From Leucobacter sp. (GTDB taxonomy: Bacteria > Actinomycetota > Actinomycetes > Actinomycetales > Microbacteriaceae): DNA of 6,751 nucleotides. Shown here one piece after another: positions 1 to 6,253 of this stretch. The notes under the pieces are model-generated. The model saw only the letters and a program-made list of their open reading frames with translations. It made no database searches and was not told where the DNA came from. The stretch is taken from the NCBI GenBank assembly GCA_017990305.1, contig JAGNOB010000101.1, forward strand, positions 1 through 6,751. Direction: 5' to 3'. Position numbers and translations under genes: made by a program. Position 1 is the first letter of the stretch. Each line of letters begins with the position of its first letter.

Positions 1-536
1 CCACAAGCTGGCTGACGTTCATCAAGCGGTCGAAGTCACCCGAACTCCCCGTCATCCTGCTCGAAGACTTCGCCGCGCTCGTCGGCCTCGTATTCGCGTT
101 CCTCGGTGTCGGCCTCACCGCGATCACGGGCAATACGGTCTTCGACGCGGCAGCAACCATTCTCATCGGCGCGCTCCTCATCGCGGTCGCCGTCATCATC
201 GGGATCGAAACGAAGAGCCTGCTCGTCGGCGAGGGTGCCACGGCAGAGGATGTACAGAAGATCCAGCTGGCGCTCGGCGATGCGAAAGAGATCAACCGCA
301 TCATCCACATGAAGACGCTCTACCTCGGGCCCGACGAACTCATGGTCGGCGCGAAGGTATCGCTGCCAGCGTCGACAACGATGGGCGAGGTGTCAGTCAT
401 CATCAACATGGCTGAGCGGAGGATCCGCGCCGCGGTCCCCGCGGCTCGCGTCATCTACATCGAGCCAGACGTCTGGCTCGATCCCGACCTGCCGACGCCG
501 ACGACGAGCTCGATCGTCATGCTGTCGAGCGACTAG
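1..536 (+). CDS. Cation diffusion facilitator (CDF) family transporter, C-terminal part (5' end outside window)
   Basis: The frame is open from position 3 to the TAG at 534-536, giving about 177 residues with no start in the window. The visible part has two strongly hydrophobic helices, at fragment residues about 15-44 and 51-72. A soluble C-terminal domain of about 100 residues follows, as in CDF exporters, where it is cytoplasmic and helps the dimer sense metal. The first helix carries LLEDFAALVG and the second ends in KSLLVGEGA. This pattern resembles the SLC30A9/ZnT9-like branch of the family as I recall it. The family exports divalent cations such as zinc, iron or manganese against protons; the metal here cannot be read from the sequence. 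The HxxxD site of classical CDF helix 5 is not present in that form: E21 and D22 of the fragment lie there instead. DUF4031 follows after 15 bp, so the two may share a transcript. Confidence 0.85.
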   Translation, partial: TSWLTFIKRSKSPELPVILLEDFAALVGLVFAFLGVGLTAITGNTVFDAAATILIGALLIAVAVIIGIETKSLLVGEGATAEDVQKIQLALGDAKEINRIIHMKTLYLGPDELMVGAKVSLPASTTMGEVSVIINMAERRIRAAVPAARVIYIEPDVWLDPDLPTPTTSSIVMLSSD

Positions 537-551
537 GGGCTGGACGCCGCG

Positions 552-830
552 ATGGTGCTCATCGACGACCCGCGCTGGCCCGCGCACGGAAAGATGTGGG
601 CGCACCTCGTGAGTGACGACAACCTCGAGGAACTCCACGTGTTTGCTGCGGCGAACGGGATCCCTCGGCGCGGTTTCGACGTCGATCATTACGACGTGCC
701 TGCCGACATGCACGCCGCGCTCATCGCGGCAGGTGCGACCCACGTGAGCGGGCACGAGCTGGTGCGCCGGCTCATCGCCTCGGGCCTGCGCGTCACCTCG
801 CGTGAGCGGCGCGAGCGAACGGGTGGCTAG
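552..830 (+). CDS. DUF4031 domain-containing protein
   Basis: This is a 92-residue protein that is essentially one DUF4031 domain. It starts MVLIDDPRWPAHGKMWAHL and contains ELHVFAA, RRGFDVDHYDVP and ALIAAGA, the blocks I associate with this family. The family has no established function that I know of. The conserved D, H and Y residues suggest a binding or catalytic site, but that is a guess. There is no signal peptide or membrane segment, so the protein should be cytoplasmic. The ATG at 552 is chosen because family members begin right at the VLID strand. A weak purine run (AGGGG, 535-539) lies 12 bases upstream, partly inside the stop codon of the transporter gene, so translation may be coupled. 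The gene is convergent with tadA and its TAG overlaps the tadA stop. Confidence 0.8.
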   Translation: MVLIDDPRWPAHGKMWAHLVSDDNLEELHVFAAANGIPRRGFDVDHYDVPADMHAALIAAGATHVSGHELVRRLIASGLRVTSRERRERTGG

Positions 831-839
831 CGCCGCTCA
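803..839. terminator. Inverted repeat around the convergent DUF4031/tadA stop codons
   Basis: A perfect 9-bp inverted repeat, TGAGCGGCG (803-811) and CGCCGCTCA (831-839), encloses a 19-base loop that contains the shared CTAG stop (827-830). Neither strand has a T-run after the stem. It is therefore not a classical intrinsic terminator, though U-poor hairpins are often proposed to end transcription in actinobacteria. Position and symmetry suit a bidirectional terminator. Chance pairing in GC-rich coding sequence is the alternative. Confidence 0.4.
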
Positions 840-1300
840 GTGAAGAAGTCGGCGAGCAGCTCAGCACACTCCTCCGCGCGCACGCCAGCGACAACCTCCG
901 GCACAGGGTGCGGCAGTCGGCCGTCCCGCAGCAGGTCGTAGACGCTGCCAACGGCGCCCGCCTTCTCATCCCACGCACCAAAGACGACGCGCGGCACGCG
1001 CGCCGCGAGGATCACGCCGGCGCACATCGTGCACGGCTCCAGTGTGACGACGAGAGTGCAGCCCTCAAGATACCTGTCGCCGAGCTCGGCCGCGGCGCGC
1101 CGAATCGCGAGCACTTCCGCATGGCCGGTGGGGTCGAGACTCGCCGCGCGCGCGTTTCGACCCGTCGAGATCACGCTGCCATCGGGGCCGAGCACAACCG
1201 CTCCGACCGGGATTTCCCCTTCACTGGCAGCCAGACGGGCCTCTGCAAGGGCGTCCGCCATAGCGAGATGCTCGTCTGGTGATGGAGGGATGGTGGTCAC
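827..1300 (-). CDS. tadA: tRNA-specific adenosine deaminase TadA
   Basis: TadA deaminates adenosine 34 to inosine in the anticodon of tRNA-Arg(ACG), which lets one tRNA read several arginine codons; it acts in the cytoplasm, usually as a dimer. The deaminase signature is complete: H60-A-E62 (zinc ligand and proton shuttle) and P89-C90-TM-C93 (two more zinc ligands). EIPVGAVVL near residue 30 is the usual N-terminal strand. From the GTG at 1300 the protein has 157 residues, and its motifs sit within three positions of those of E. coli TadA. I prefer this GTG because a -10-like TATTCT ends exactly seven bases upstream and there is no Shine-Dalgarno, the layout of a leaderless mRNA. The ATG at 1261 would remove the first helix. 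An in-frame ATG at 1345 would run into upp. Free-base or nucleoside deaminases share the fold, but the length and motif context favour TadA. Confidence 0.9.
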   Translation of the reverse strand: MTTIPPSPDEHLAMADALAEARLAASEGEIPVGAVVLGPDGSVISTGRNARAASLDPTGHAEVLAIRRAAAELGDRYLEGCTLVVTLEPCTMCAGVILAARVPRVVFGAWDEKAGAVGSVYDLLRDGRLPHPVPEVVAGVRAEECAELLADFFTERR

Positions 1301-1305
1301 GGCAA

Positions 1306-1311
1306 TAGAAT
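1306..1311 (+). promoter_or_regulatory. -10 element of upp, leaderless promoter
   Basis: TAGAAT lies at 1306-1311, six bases before the ATG at 1318. If the A of that ATG is the +1, the hexamer covers -12 to -7, the canonical place. No Shine-Dalgarno precedes the ATG, which supports a leaderless upp message. I see no convincing -35 box upstream. The element overlaps the tadA -10 on the other strand. Confidence 0.6.
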
Positions 1312-1312
1312 A
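1307..1312 (-). promoter_or_regulatory. -10 element of tadA, leaderless promoter
   Basis: Read on the minus strand, TATTCT occupies 1312-1307. It ends at -7 if transcription begins at the first base of the GTG at 1300. There is no ribosome binding site ahead of the GTG. No clear -35 box is seen; TGCAAC at 1335-1330, 17 bases upstream, is a poor match. Five of the six bases are shared with the upp -10 on the opposite strand. Confidence 0.55.
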
Positions 1313-1317
1313 GGCCC

Positions 1318-1950
1318 ATGCGAGTCTTCGTTGCAGATCATCCACTGATCACACACAAACTGACGGTGCTGCGCGACGTGAAGACGCCGCAGCCCACGTT
1401 CCGCCTCCTCGTTGAGGAACTCATGACGCTTCTCGCGTACGAGGCCACCCGCGAGGTGCGCGTCGATCCCATCGAGATCCAGACGCCAGTTGCCAAAACG
1501 ACTGGCGTACGCCTGAGCGAGCCGCTGCCGCTCATCGTGCCGATCCTGCGCGCGGGTCTCGGCATGCTCGAGGGCATGGTGACGCTCATCCCCACCGCAG
1601 AGGTCGGCTTCCTCGGTATGGTTCGTGACGAGGAAACGCTCGAACCGACGACCTACGCTGAGCGCCTCCCCGACTCGCTCGCTGGCCGCCAGTGCTTCGT
1701 GCTCGATCCGATGCTCGCCACGGGCGGCTCGCTCGCCGCGGCAATCGACTTCCTCTTCGAGCGCGGAGCGGACGACATCACCGCGATCTGCATCCTCGGC
1801 ACGCCAGAGGGCGTCGCACTCATGGAGAAGGCAGCTGGCGACCGCAATGTGACGCTCGTGCTCGGCGCCCTCGACGAGGGGCTCGACGAGCACGCGTACA
1901 TCGTGCCTGGCCTCGGCGACGCAGGCGACCGTCTCTACGGCACGGCCTAA
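1318..1950 (+). CDS. upp: Uracil phosphoribosyltransferase
   Basis: Upp joins uracil to PRPP to make UMP in the cytoplasmic pyrimidine salvage pathway. The 210-residue length is the normal bacterial size. The PRPP-binding loop is intact as [11 protein letters not shown] (residues 128-138), and the uracil-binding C-terminal block is [16 protein letters not shown] (194-209). PILRAGLGM (75-83) and the flexible-arm [10 protein letters not shown] block (101-110) are also typical. The ATG at 1318 gives the standard N-terminus, with [13 protein letters not shown] directly after the first strand. It has no Shine-Dalgarno but sits correctly behind a TAGAAT -10 box, so the message is probably leaderless. 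The gene is divergent from tadA with 17 bp between start codons. The shared promoter may link tRNA editing and uracil salvage, but there is no metabolic reason for this visible here. No uracil permease gene is adjacent. Confidence 0.96.
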   Translation: MRVFVADHPLITHKLTVLRDVKTPQPTFRLLVEELMTLLAYEATREVRVDPIEIQTPVAKTTGVRLSEPLPLIVPILRAGLGMLEGMVTLIPTAEVGFLGMVRDEETLEPTTYAERLPDSLAGRQCFVLDPMLATGGSLAAAIDFLFERGADDITAICILGTPEGVALMEKAAGDRNVTLVLGALDEGLDEHAYIVPGLGDAGDRLYGTA

Positions 1951-1963
1951 CGCATCAGCGCCG

Positions 1964-1987
1964 GCCGCGCCGCACTGCGGCAGCGGC
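1964..1987. terminator. GC-rich hairpin between convergent upp and aldo/keto reductase genes
   Basis: GCCGCGCCGC (1964-1973), loop ACT, and GCGGC-A-GCGGC (1977-1987) form a stem of ten G-C pairs with one bulged A. The stem starts 13 bases after the upp stop and reaches into the stop codon of the reductase gene (1987-1989). No T-run follows on either strand. It could end both convergent transcripts, as a U-poor hairpin. Confidence 0.5.
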
Positions 1988-2955
1988 TAGCCGGTGACGT
2001 TCAGCTCGGCCGCGGCTGACAGCTGCTCCACCTCGGCATCGCTGAGGTCAAGCGTCATAGCTGCAAGCAGCGCCGGGAGCTGGTCGGTCGTGCGGGCGCT
2101 CGCGATCGGTCCACCGATCGTCTGCTGCTGGCGAAGCCACGCGAGCGAGACAGTCGCAACTTCGACACCGTGTGTCGCGGCGACCGCGTCGAGTGCAGCC
2201 AACACGCTGCGGCCCCGGTCGTCAAGGTAGCTCATAGCCTGGCCAGCACGCGGGCTCGCGCCAGCGGCCTGCGCCGCACTCTCGTCGCGGTACTTACCGG
2301 CGAGGAAGCCCTTGGCGAGCCCGAAGTACGGGAACACCGTGAGCTGCTCGGTTTCGGCGACCGCACGCAGTCCGTTGGTCTCGAAGTCTCGCTCGAGCAG
2401 GTTGTAGTGCGGCTGTAGGGCGACAGGCAGGTGGTAGCCGCCCTCCCGCGCGATCCGGAACCACTCCGCGACGCGCTCGGCGCTGTAGTTCGAAACACCG
2501 ATAGCGCGGATCTTCCCTGCGTCCACGAGCCCGGAGAACGCCGCAACTGTCTCCTCAAGCGGTGTATCCGCGTCATCGAAGTGCGCGTAGTACAGGTCGA
2601 TCCTGTCGGTCTGGAGGCGCCCAAGTGAAGCATCGGCAGCTGCGCGAATGTTCTCCGCCCCAAGCCCGAGGAACTCGGGGTGGGTCGAGACTTTCGTCGC
2701 GATCGTGATGGACTCGCGCGAGCCGCGCGCTGCAAGCCATTCGCCGATAATCGTCTCGGACTCGCCGCCCGAGTTGCCTGGCACCCACGCCGAATAGCCG
2801 TCGGCCGAATCAACGAAGTCGCCGCCGCCAGCGACGAACCCGTCGAGCACAGCGAACGACGCCTCACGGTCGGCTGTCCAACCGAATACGTTTGCCCCAA
2901 GCGAGAGCGGCGCGACCGCCAACTCAGATTGACCGATACGAACACTCTTCGACAT
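1987..2955 (-). CDS. Aldo/keto reductase family oxidoreductase
   Basis: This is a cytoplasmic, probably NADPH-dependent reductase of carbonyl compounds; the substrate is unknown. The 322-residue protein has the full (beta/alpha)8 barrel length. The catalytic tetrad can be placed at D49 (FVDSADGYS), Y54, K88 (ATKVS) and H125 (LYYAHFDD). Other family blocks are IRAIGVSNYS (149-158) and QPHYNLLER (181-189). The cofactor-binding end is GPIASARTTDQL (282-293), which resembles that of other reductases binding the NADP 2'-phosphate. It looks closest to the YajO/Gcy-like bacterial group often found as 'general stress' reductases, but I cannot assign a subfamily securely. The ATG at 2955 follows a strong Shine-Dalgarno. 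The phosphodiesterase gene ends 43 bp upstream on the same strand with no clear promoter between, so co-transcription is likely. It converges on upp. Confidence 0.93.
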   Translation of the reverse strand: MSKSVRIGQSELAVAPLSLGANVFGWTADREASFAVLDGFVAGGGDFVDSADGYSAWVPGNSGGESETIIGEWLAARGSRESITIATKVSTHPEFLGLGAENIRAAADASLGRLQTDRIDLYYAHFDDADTPLEETVAAFSGLVDAGKIRAIGVSNYSAERVAEWFRIAREGGYHLPVALQPHYNLLERDFETNGLRAVAETEQLTVFPYFGLAKGFLAGKYRDESAAQAAGASPRAGQAMSYLDDRGRSVLAALDAVAATHGVEVATVSLAWLRQQQTIGGPIASARTTDQLPALLAAMTLDLSDAEVEQLSAAAELNVTG

Positions 2956-2959
2956 GCAT

Positions 2960-2966
2960 CTCCTTC
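2960..2966 (-). promoter_or_regulatory. Ribosome binding site of the aldo/keto reductase gene
   Basis: GAAGGAG on the minus strand, four bases before the ATG at 2955, is the strongest Shine-Dalgarno in the window. It fixes the start codon. An out-of-frame ATG (2959-2957) lies between it and the real start and is not used, since the long conserved frame begins at 2955. Confidence 0.75.
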
Positions 2967-2998
2967 GTCAGCGGCGCGACAGCGCACTACGTTCGACG

Positions 2999-3904
2999 CT
3001 ACACCTCGCCGCTGAAATCCCCTCTCCAAGCTTCCAGTGAAACCGGGTCGTCTGTGATGACGAGGTCGATGCCGTGCGACCTCGCTTTCGCCCACTGCTT
3101 TTCGGTGTTCAACGTGTAGACCATCGTGCCGATACCCAGCACGCGCGCTTCATCGATGAGCTCGAAGTCGCGTTCGAAGACCTTGTTGCGTGCGCCAATC
3201 GCTGAGACCTTCAGCGCGATCGCGGTCTCCAGTGTGTCGCGTCCCCAGTCGCGCGTGAGCATCACCCGCGCGTACTCGGGTGCGAGCTGTGCGAGCCGCT
3301 CGAGGTTCTCGACCTCGAACGATTCGAAAGCGACCCGGTCGACGAGGTACCGCTCCTGCAGCATGGCTACGGCGTTCGCCACCTGCTCGTCGCTCCACGT
3401 ACCCTTCAACTCGATAAGCGCGCGGCTGTTGGTCGGGGCGAGTTCGTCAAGGAACTCCTCGAGCGTGGGCACGGGTTCGCCCGCGAACTCGCTGCCAAAC
3501 CAGGAGCCAGCGTCGAGCGCTCGAAGCTGGTCGAGCGAGTGGGAGGCGACGGTGCCGCGGCCGGTCGTGGTGCGGTCGAGCGTTGGATCGTGCATGAGCA
3601 CGGGCACGCCGTCTGCGGTGAGGTGCAGGTCGGCCTCGACGAAGTCGACTCCCTGTTCGAAGGCGAGTCGCATCGCCGCGAGCGTGTTCTCCGGGGCGAG
3701 CGCTGCGGCGCCGCGGTGGGAGATGATCCCGAAGCTCTCCGTCCGGCTGAGCGCGCCGTGCAGCTGCAGCGTGCTGGCGTTTGCAGCGTAGGGGTTCGAC
3801 CCGATGCTCGCGACGAGGGAGAGCACGAAGAGCGCTGCGTGGAACGCCAATCGGCCTCGTCGGGTGGGGAGGGGCACAGCCGGTGTGCGGGGAATGCGAT
3901 GCAT
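2999..3904 (-). CDS. Secreted glycerophosphodiester phosphodiesterase (GDPD family)
   Basis: The enzyme hydrolyses glycerophosphodiesters to glycerol 3-phosphate and an alcohol; the exact substrate is not determined. The 301-residue protein has an arginine-rich N-terminus, a hydrophobic stretch at about 19-36 and a likely signal peptidase site after A43 (ANA before STLQ), so it should be exported. There is no lipobox cysteine. Family residues are all present: H63-R64-G65 at the start of the barrel, PENT (71-74), metal ligands E90 and D92 in VEADLHLT, catalytic H105 in MHDPTLDRTT, and E165 with K167 in ALIELKG. ITDDP near the C-terminus closes the barrel as usual. The ATG at 3904 has a GAGGAG Shine-Dalgarno six bases upstream and gives the complete signal peptide. 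clpB ends 74 bp upstream; the reductase gene follows 43 bp downstream. Export suggests scavenging of phosphate or glycerol from outside phospholipid or teichoic acid debris (inference). Confidence 0.93.
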   Translation of the reverse strand: MHRIPRTPAVPLPTRRGRLAFHAALFVLSLVASIGSNPYAANASTLQLHGALSRTESFGIISHRGAAALAPENTLAAMRLAFEQGVDFVEADLHLTADGVPVLMHDPTLDRTTTGRGTVASHSLDQLRALDAGSWFGSEFAGEPVPTLEEFLDELAPTNSRALIELKGTWSDEQVANAVAMLQERYLVDRVAFESFEVENLERLAQLAPEYARVMLTRDWGRDTLETAIALKVSAIGARNKVFERDFELIDEARVLGIGTMVYTLNTEKQWAKARSHGIDLVITDDPVSLEAWRGDFSGEV

Positions 3905-3910
3905 CTGGGG

Positions 3911-3916
3911 CTCCTC
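3911..3916 (-). promoter_or_regulatory. Ribosome binding site of the phosphodiesterase gene
   Basis: GAGGAG on the minus strand ends six bases before the ATG at 3904. It decides the start, since it gives a protein beginning with a full secretion signal. It lies inside the outer arms of a possible hairpin (GGGGC 3943-3939 with GCCCC 3911-3907), and the downstream arm overlaps its last base. Confidence 0.7.
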
Positions 3917-3977
3917 ACTCTGCGCAACTTCGCGCGGTGCCCCTCACCCTATCGAACTACGTTACCGTTTTGTGATA

Positions 3978-4005
3978 ATTATTGCGTCGGCCCGGCGGGG
4001 AGCAA
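3978..4005 (-). promoter_or_regulatory. Possible sigma-A type promoter for the phosphodiesterase gene
   Basis: At the very end of clpB the sequence turns A/T-rich. On the minus strand TTGCTC (4005-4000) and AATAAT (3983-3978) are separated by 16 bases. The -10 matches the consensus TATAAT at five of six positions; the -35 matches only its TTG core. It would give a leader of about 65 bases. This is the only A/T-rich promoter-like stretch between clpB and the phosphodiesterase gene. Read-through from clpB is the alternative. Confidence 0.3.
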
Positions 4006-6150
4006 CACGAGCTCCTCCCCACTCGGTGCCACATCGATCCGCGCGACGTCTCCGTCACGGATCTCGCCGCCCAGAATGCCGCGCGCGAGCCTGTCATCGA
4101 TCTCGCGCTGCATGAGCCGACGGAGCGGCCTGGCGCCGTACACGGGGTCGTAGCCGCGCTGCGCGAGCCACGCTCGCGCCTCGGGAGTGACCGCCAGCGT
4201 GAGCCGCCGCTCAGCGAGCCGTTCCTGCAGCCTGTCGATCGAGATCTCAACGATCTGCGCAAGCGCGTCGACGGAGAGCGGGTGGAAGATCACCATCTCA
4301 TCGAGCCGGTTCACGAACTCGGGCTTGAACGCCCGACGCACGGTTTCCTGCACCGCCTCGACCTTGTCGCTCCAGGCCATGTCGGGGTCGACGAGGTACT
4401 GGCTGCCGAGGTTCGAGGTGAGGATGAGGATCGTGTTGCGGAAATCGACTGTGCGCCCCTGGCCGTCGGTGAGCCGGCCATCATCGAGCACCTGCAGCAA
4501 CACGTCGAACACCTCGGGGTGCGCCTTCTCGACCTCGTCAAGCAGCACGACCGAGTAAGGCCGCCTGCGCACGGCCTCGGTGAGCTGGCCACCCTGCTCG
4601 TAGCCGACGTACCCGGGAGGGGCGCCGACGAGCCGGGACACCGAGTGCTTCTCCCCGTACTCGCTCATGTCGATGCGCACCATCGCGTGCTCGTCGTCGA
4701 AGAGGAACTCGGCAAGTGCCTTCGCGAGCTCGGTCTTGCCAACACCGGTCGGGCCGAGGAAGAGGAACGAGCCAGTCGGGCGGTTCGGGTCTGCGATTCC
4801 GGCGCGCGTGCGCCGCACGGCATCGGCGACAGCCTCCGCCGCCTCCTGCTGCCCTACGACGCGCTTGGCGAGCTCGCGCTCGAGCGCAAGCAGCTTCTCC
4901 GTCTCGCCCTGCATGAGGCGGCCGACGGGGATTCCGGTCCACGCAGCCACCACGCCAGCGATGTCCTCATCAGTGACCTGATCGTTCACCATGCGGGCGT
5001 CGCCGCTCTCGCTCGCCGTCGCCTCAGCGCTTTCAGCAGCGGCGAGTTCTTTCTCGATGACGGGGATCTCCCCGTACAGCAGCTTCGAAGCGCGCTCGAG
5101 ATTGCCCTCACGCTGCGCACGCTCGGCGTCCATGCGCGTCTGGTCTAGCTGCTCGCGCAGCGCGCCAACGCGGTTCAGGGTCGCGCGCTCCTTCTCCCAA
5201 CGCTCCTCGAGCCCTGCAAGCTCGGTCTGCTTGTCTGCGAGATCCTCGCGCAGCTTCGCGAGCCGCTCCTTGGAGGCCTCGTCCTTTTCCTTCTTCAGCG
5301 CGAGCTCCTCGAGCTTGAGCCGATCGACGGCGCGGCGCAGCTCGTCGATTTCGAGCGGCGCGGAGTCGATTTCCATGCGAAGTCGCGACGCGGCCTCGTC
5401 GATCAGATCAATCGCCTTATCGGGAAGCTGGCGGGCCGTAATGTACCGGTTCGACAGCGAGGCTGCCGCAATCAGCGCGGAGTCGGCAATCGTCACCTTG
5501 TGATGCGCCTCGTAGCGCTCCTTCAGCCCACGAAGAATACCGACGGTGTCCTCGACAGACGGCTCCCCGACGTACACCTGCTGGAAGCGGCGTTCGAGCG
5601 CCGCGTCCTTCTCAATGTACTCGCGGTACTCGTCGAGCGTGGTCGCACCGATGAGACGTAGCTCGCCACGGGCGAGCATCGGCTTGAGCATCTGGGATGC
5701 CGCGACTGAGGACTCGCCGCCGCCAGCGCCCATGAGCGTGTGCAGCTCATCGATGAAGGTGATGATCTCGCCGTCAGACTCTTTGATCTCTGCGAGTACG
5801 GCCTTCATGCGCTCTTCAAACTCGCCCCGGTACTTCGCGCCAGCGATCAGCGCGGAGATGTCGAGCGAGATGAGCTCCTTGCCTTTAAGGGACTCTGCGA
5901 CGTCGCCAGCAACAATGCGCTGAGCGAGGCCTTCGACGACGGCTGTCTTGCCGACGCCCGGCTCACCGATGAGTACCGGGTTGTTCTTCGTGCGGCGCGT
6001 GAGCACCTGGCTCACACGCCGAATTTCGCTATCGCGCCCGATCACGGGATCGAGCTTGCCCGAGCGGGCGACCTCGGTGAGGTTCACGCCGAACTGCTCG
6101 AGCGCACTTTCTTTGCCTTCGCCTTCGGCTGGCTGCCAGTTTGCCTGCAT
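3979..6150 (-). CDS. clpB: ATP-dependent disaggregase ClpB lacking the N-terminal domain
   Basis: ClpB is a hexameric AAA+ chaperone that, with DnaK, pulls proteins out of aggregates in the cytoplasm. From the ATG at 6150 the protein has 723 residues. Ring 1 shows Walker A GEPGVGKT (62-69), pore loop KYRGE with Y107, Walker B FIDE (132-135) and arginine fingers R187/R188. A charged coiled-coil middle domain spans about 265-378; its length fits ClpB and not ClpC. Ring 2 shows Walker A GPTGVGKT (466-473), pore loop GYVGYE with Y514, Walker B LLDE (536-539), NRLDE with R615 and sensor-2 GARPLRR (672-678). I see no ClpP-binding IGF/IGL-type loop. Usual ClpB proteins have about 860 residues; the Clp_N substrate-binding domain of about 150 is absent here. 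The start follows AAAGGA (6160-6155). The open frame continues upstream to 6393 but encodes nothing like Clp_N. A HAIR operator lies 56 bp upstream of the ATG. Confidence 0.94.
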   Translation of the reverse strand: MQANWQPAEGEGKESALEQFGVNLTEVARSGKLDPVIGRDSEIRRVSQVLTRRTKNNPVLIGEPGVGKTAVVEGLAQRIVAGDVAESLKGKELISLDISALIAGAKYRGEFEERMKAVLAEIKESDGEIITFIDELHTLMGAGGGESSVAASQMLKPMLARGELRLIGATTLDEYREYIEKDAALERRFQQVYVGEPSVEDTVGILRGLKERYEAHHKVTIADSALIAAASLSNRYITARQLPDKAIDLIDEAASRLRMEIDSAPLEIDELRRAVDRLKLEELALKKEKDEASKERLAKLREDLADKQTELAGLEERWEKERATLNRVGALREQLDQTRMDAERAQREGNLERASKLLYGEIPVIEKELAAAESAEATASESGDARMVNDQVTDEDIAGVVAAWTGIPVGRLMQGETEKLLALERELAKRVVGQQEAAEAVADAVRRTRAGIADPNRPTGSFLFLGPTGVGKTELAKALAEFLFDDEHAMVRIDMSEYGEKHSVSRLVGAPPGYVGYEQGGQLTEAVRRRPYSVVLLDEVEKAHPEVFDVLLQVLDDGRLTDGQGRTVDFRNTILILTSNLGSQYLVDPDMAWSDKVEAVQETVRRAFKPEFVNRLDEMVIFHPLSVDALAQIVEISIDRLQERLAERRLTLAVTPEARAWLAQRGYDPVYGARPLRRLMQREIDDRLARGILGGEIRDGDVARIDVAPSGEELVLLPAGPTQ

Positions 6151-6205
6151 GGTGTCCTTTCGTGATGAGCGGGCTGTGCGATTCGACGCAGGTGCACCAA
6201 ATCGC

Positions 6206-6232
6206 AAACTTGAGTGTATGTGACTCAAGTTT
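6206..6232. promoter_or_regulatory. HAIR operator for the heat-shock repressor HspR, upstream of clpB
   Basis: CTTGAGT (6209-6215), seven bases, then ACTCAAG (6223-6229) is an exact match to the HAIR consensus CTTGAGT-N7-ACTCAAG bound by HspR in actinobacteria. The symmetry continues three bases outward on each side (AAA/TTT), giving perfect 10-bp arms. It sits between the AAA ATPase gene and clpB, 56 bp before the clpB ATG. The hspR gene itself is not in the window. Confidence 0.92.
6213..6218 (-). promoter_or_regulatory. Candidate -10 element of clpB inside the HAIR spacer
   Basis: TACACT on the minus strand (6218-6213) fits TANNNT and overlaps the spacer and one arm of the HAIR, where a bound repressor would block RNA polymerase. 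No good -35 is seen at the right distance. TTGAGT (6228-6223) could instead serve as a -35, but no clear -10 follows it. The exact promoter is therefore uncertain. Confidence 0.3.
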
Positions 6233-6253
6233 ATGCTGAATTCTGGTTTTTCG

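Noticed and set aside
393..755. 120-residue minus-strand open frame opposite the transporter and DUF4031 genes
   Set aside because: It spans two well-supported genes on the other strand and its translation is arginine/histidine/aspartate-rich with no family signature, as expected for an antisense shadow.
1301..1345. tadA starting at the ATG at 1345
   Set aside because: It would overlap the start of upp on the other strand, add 15 residues not seen in TadA proteins and place the -10 boxes inside the coding region.
2951..2960. Palindrome-like GACATGCATC at the reductase start as an operator
   Set aside because: The symmetric core is only ATGCAT, too short to distinguish from chance, and it is explained by the start codon and ribosome binding site.
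3982..5148. 388-residue open frame on the plus strand opposite clpB
   Set aside because: It is a shadow of the clpB codon pattern in GC-rich DNA: low-complexity R/H/E/L-rich sequence, no recognisable domain and no ribosome binding site.
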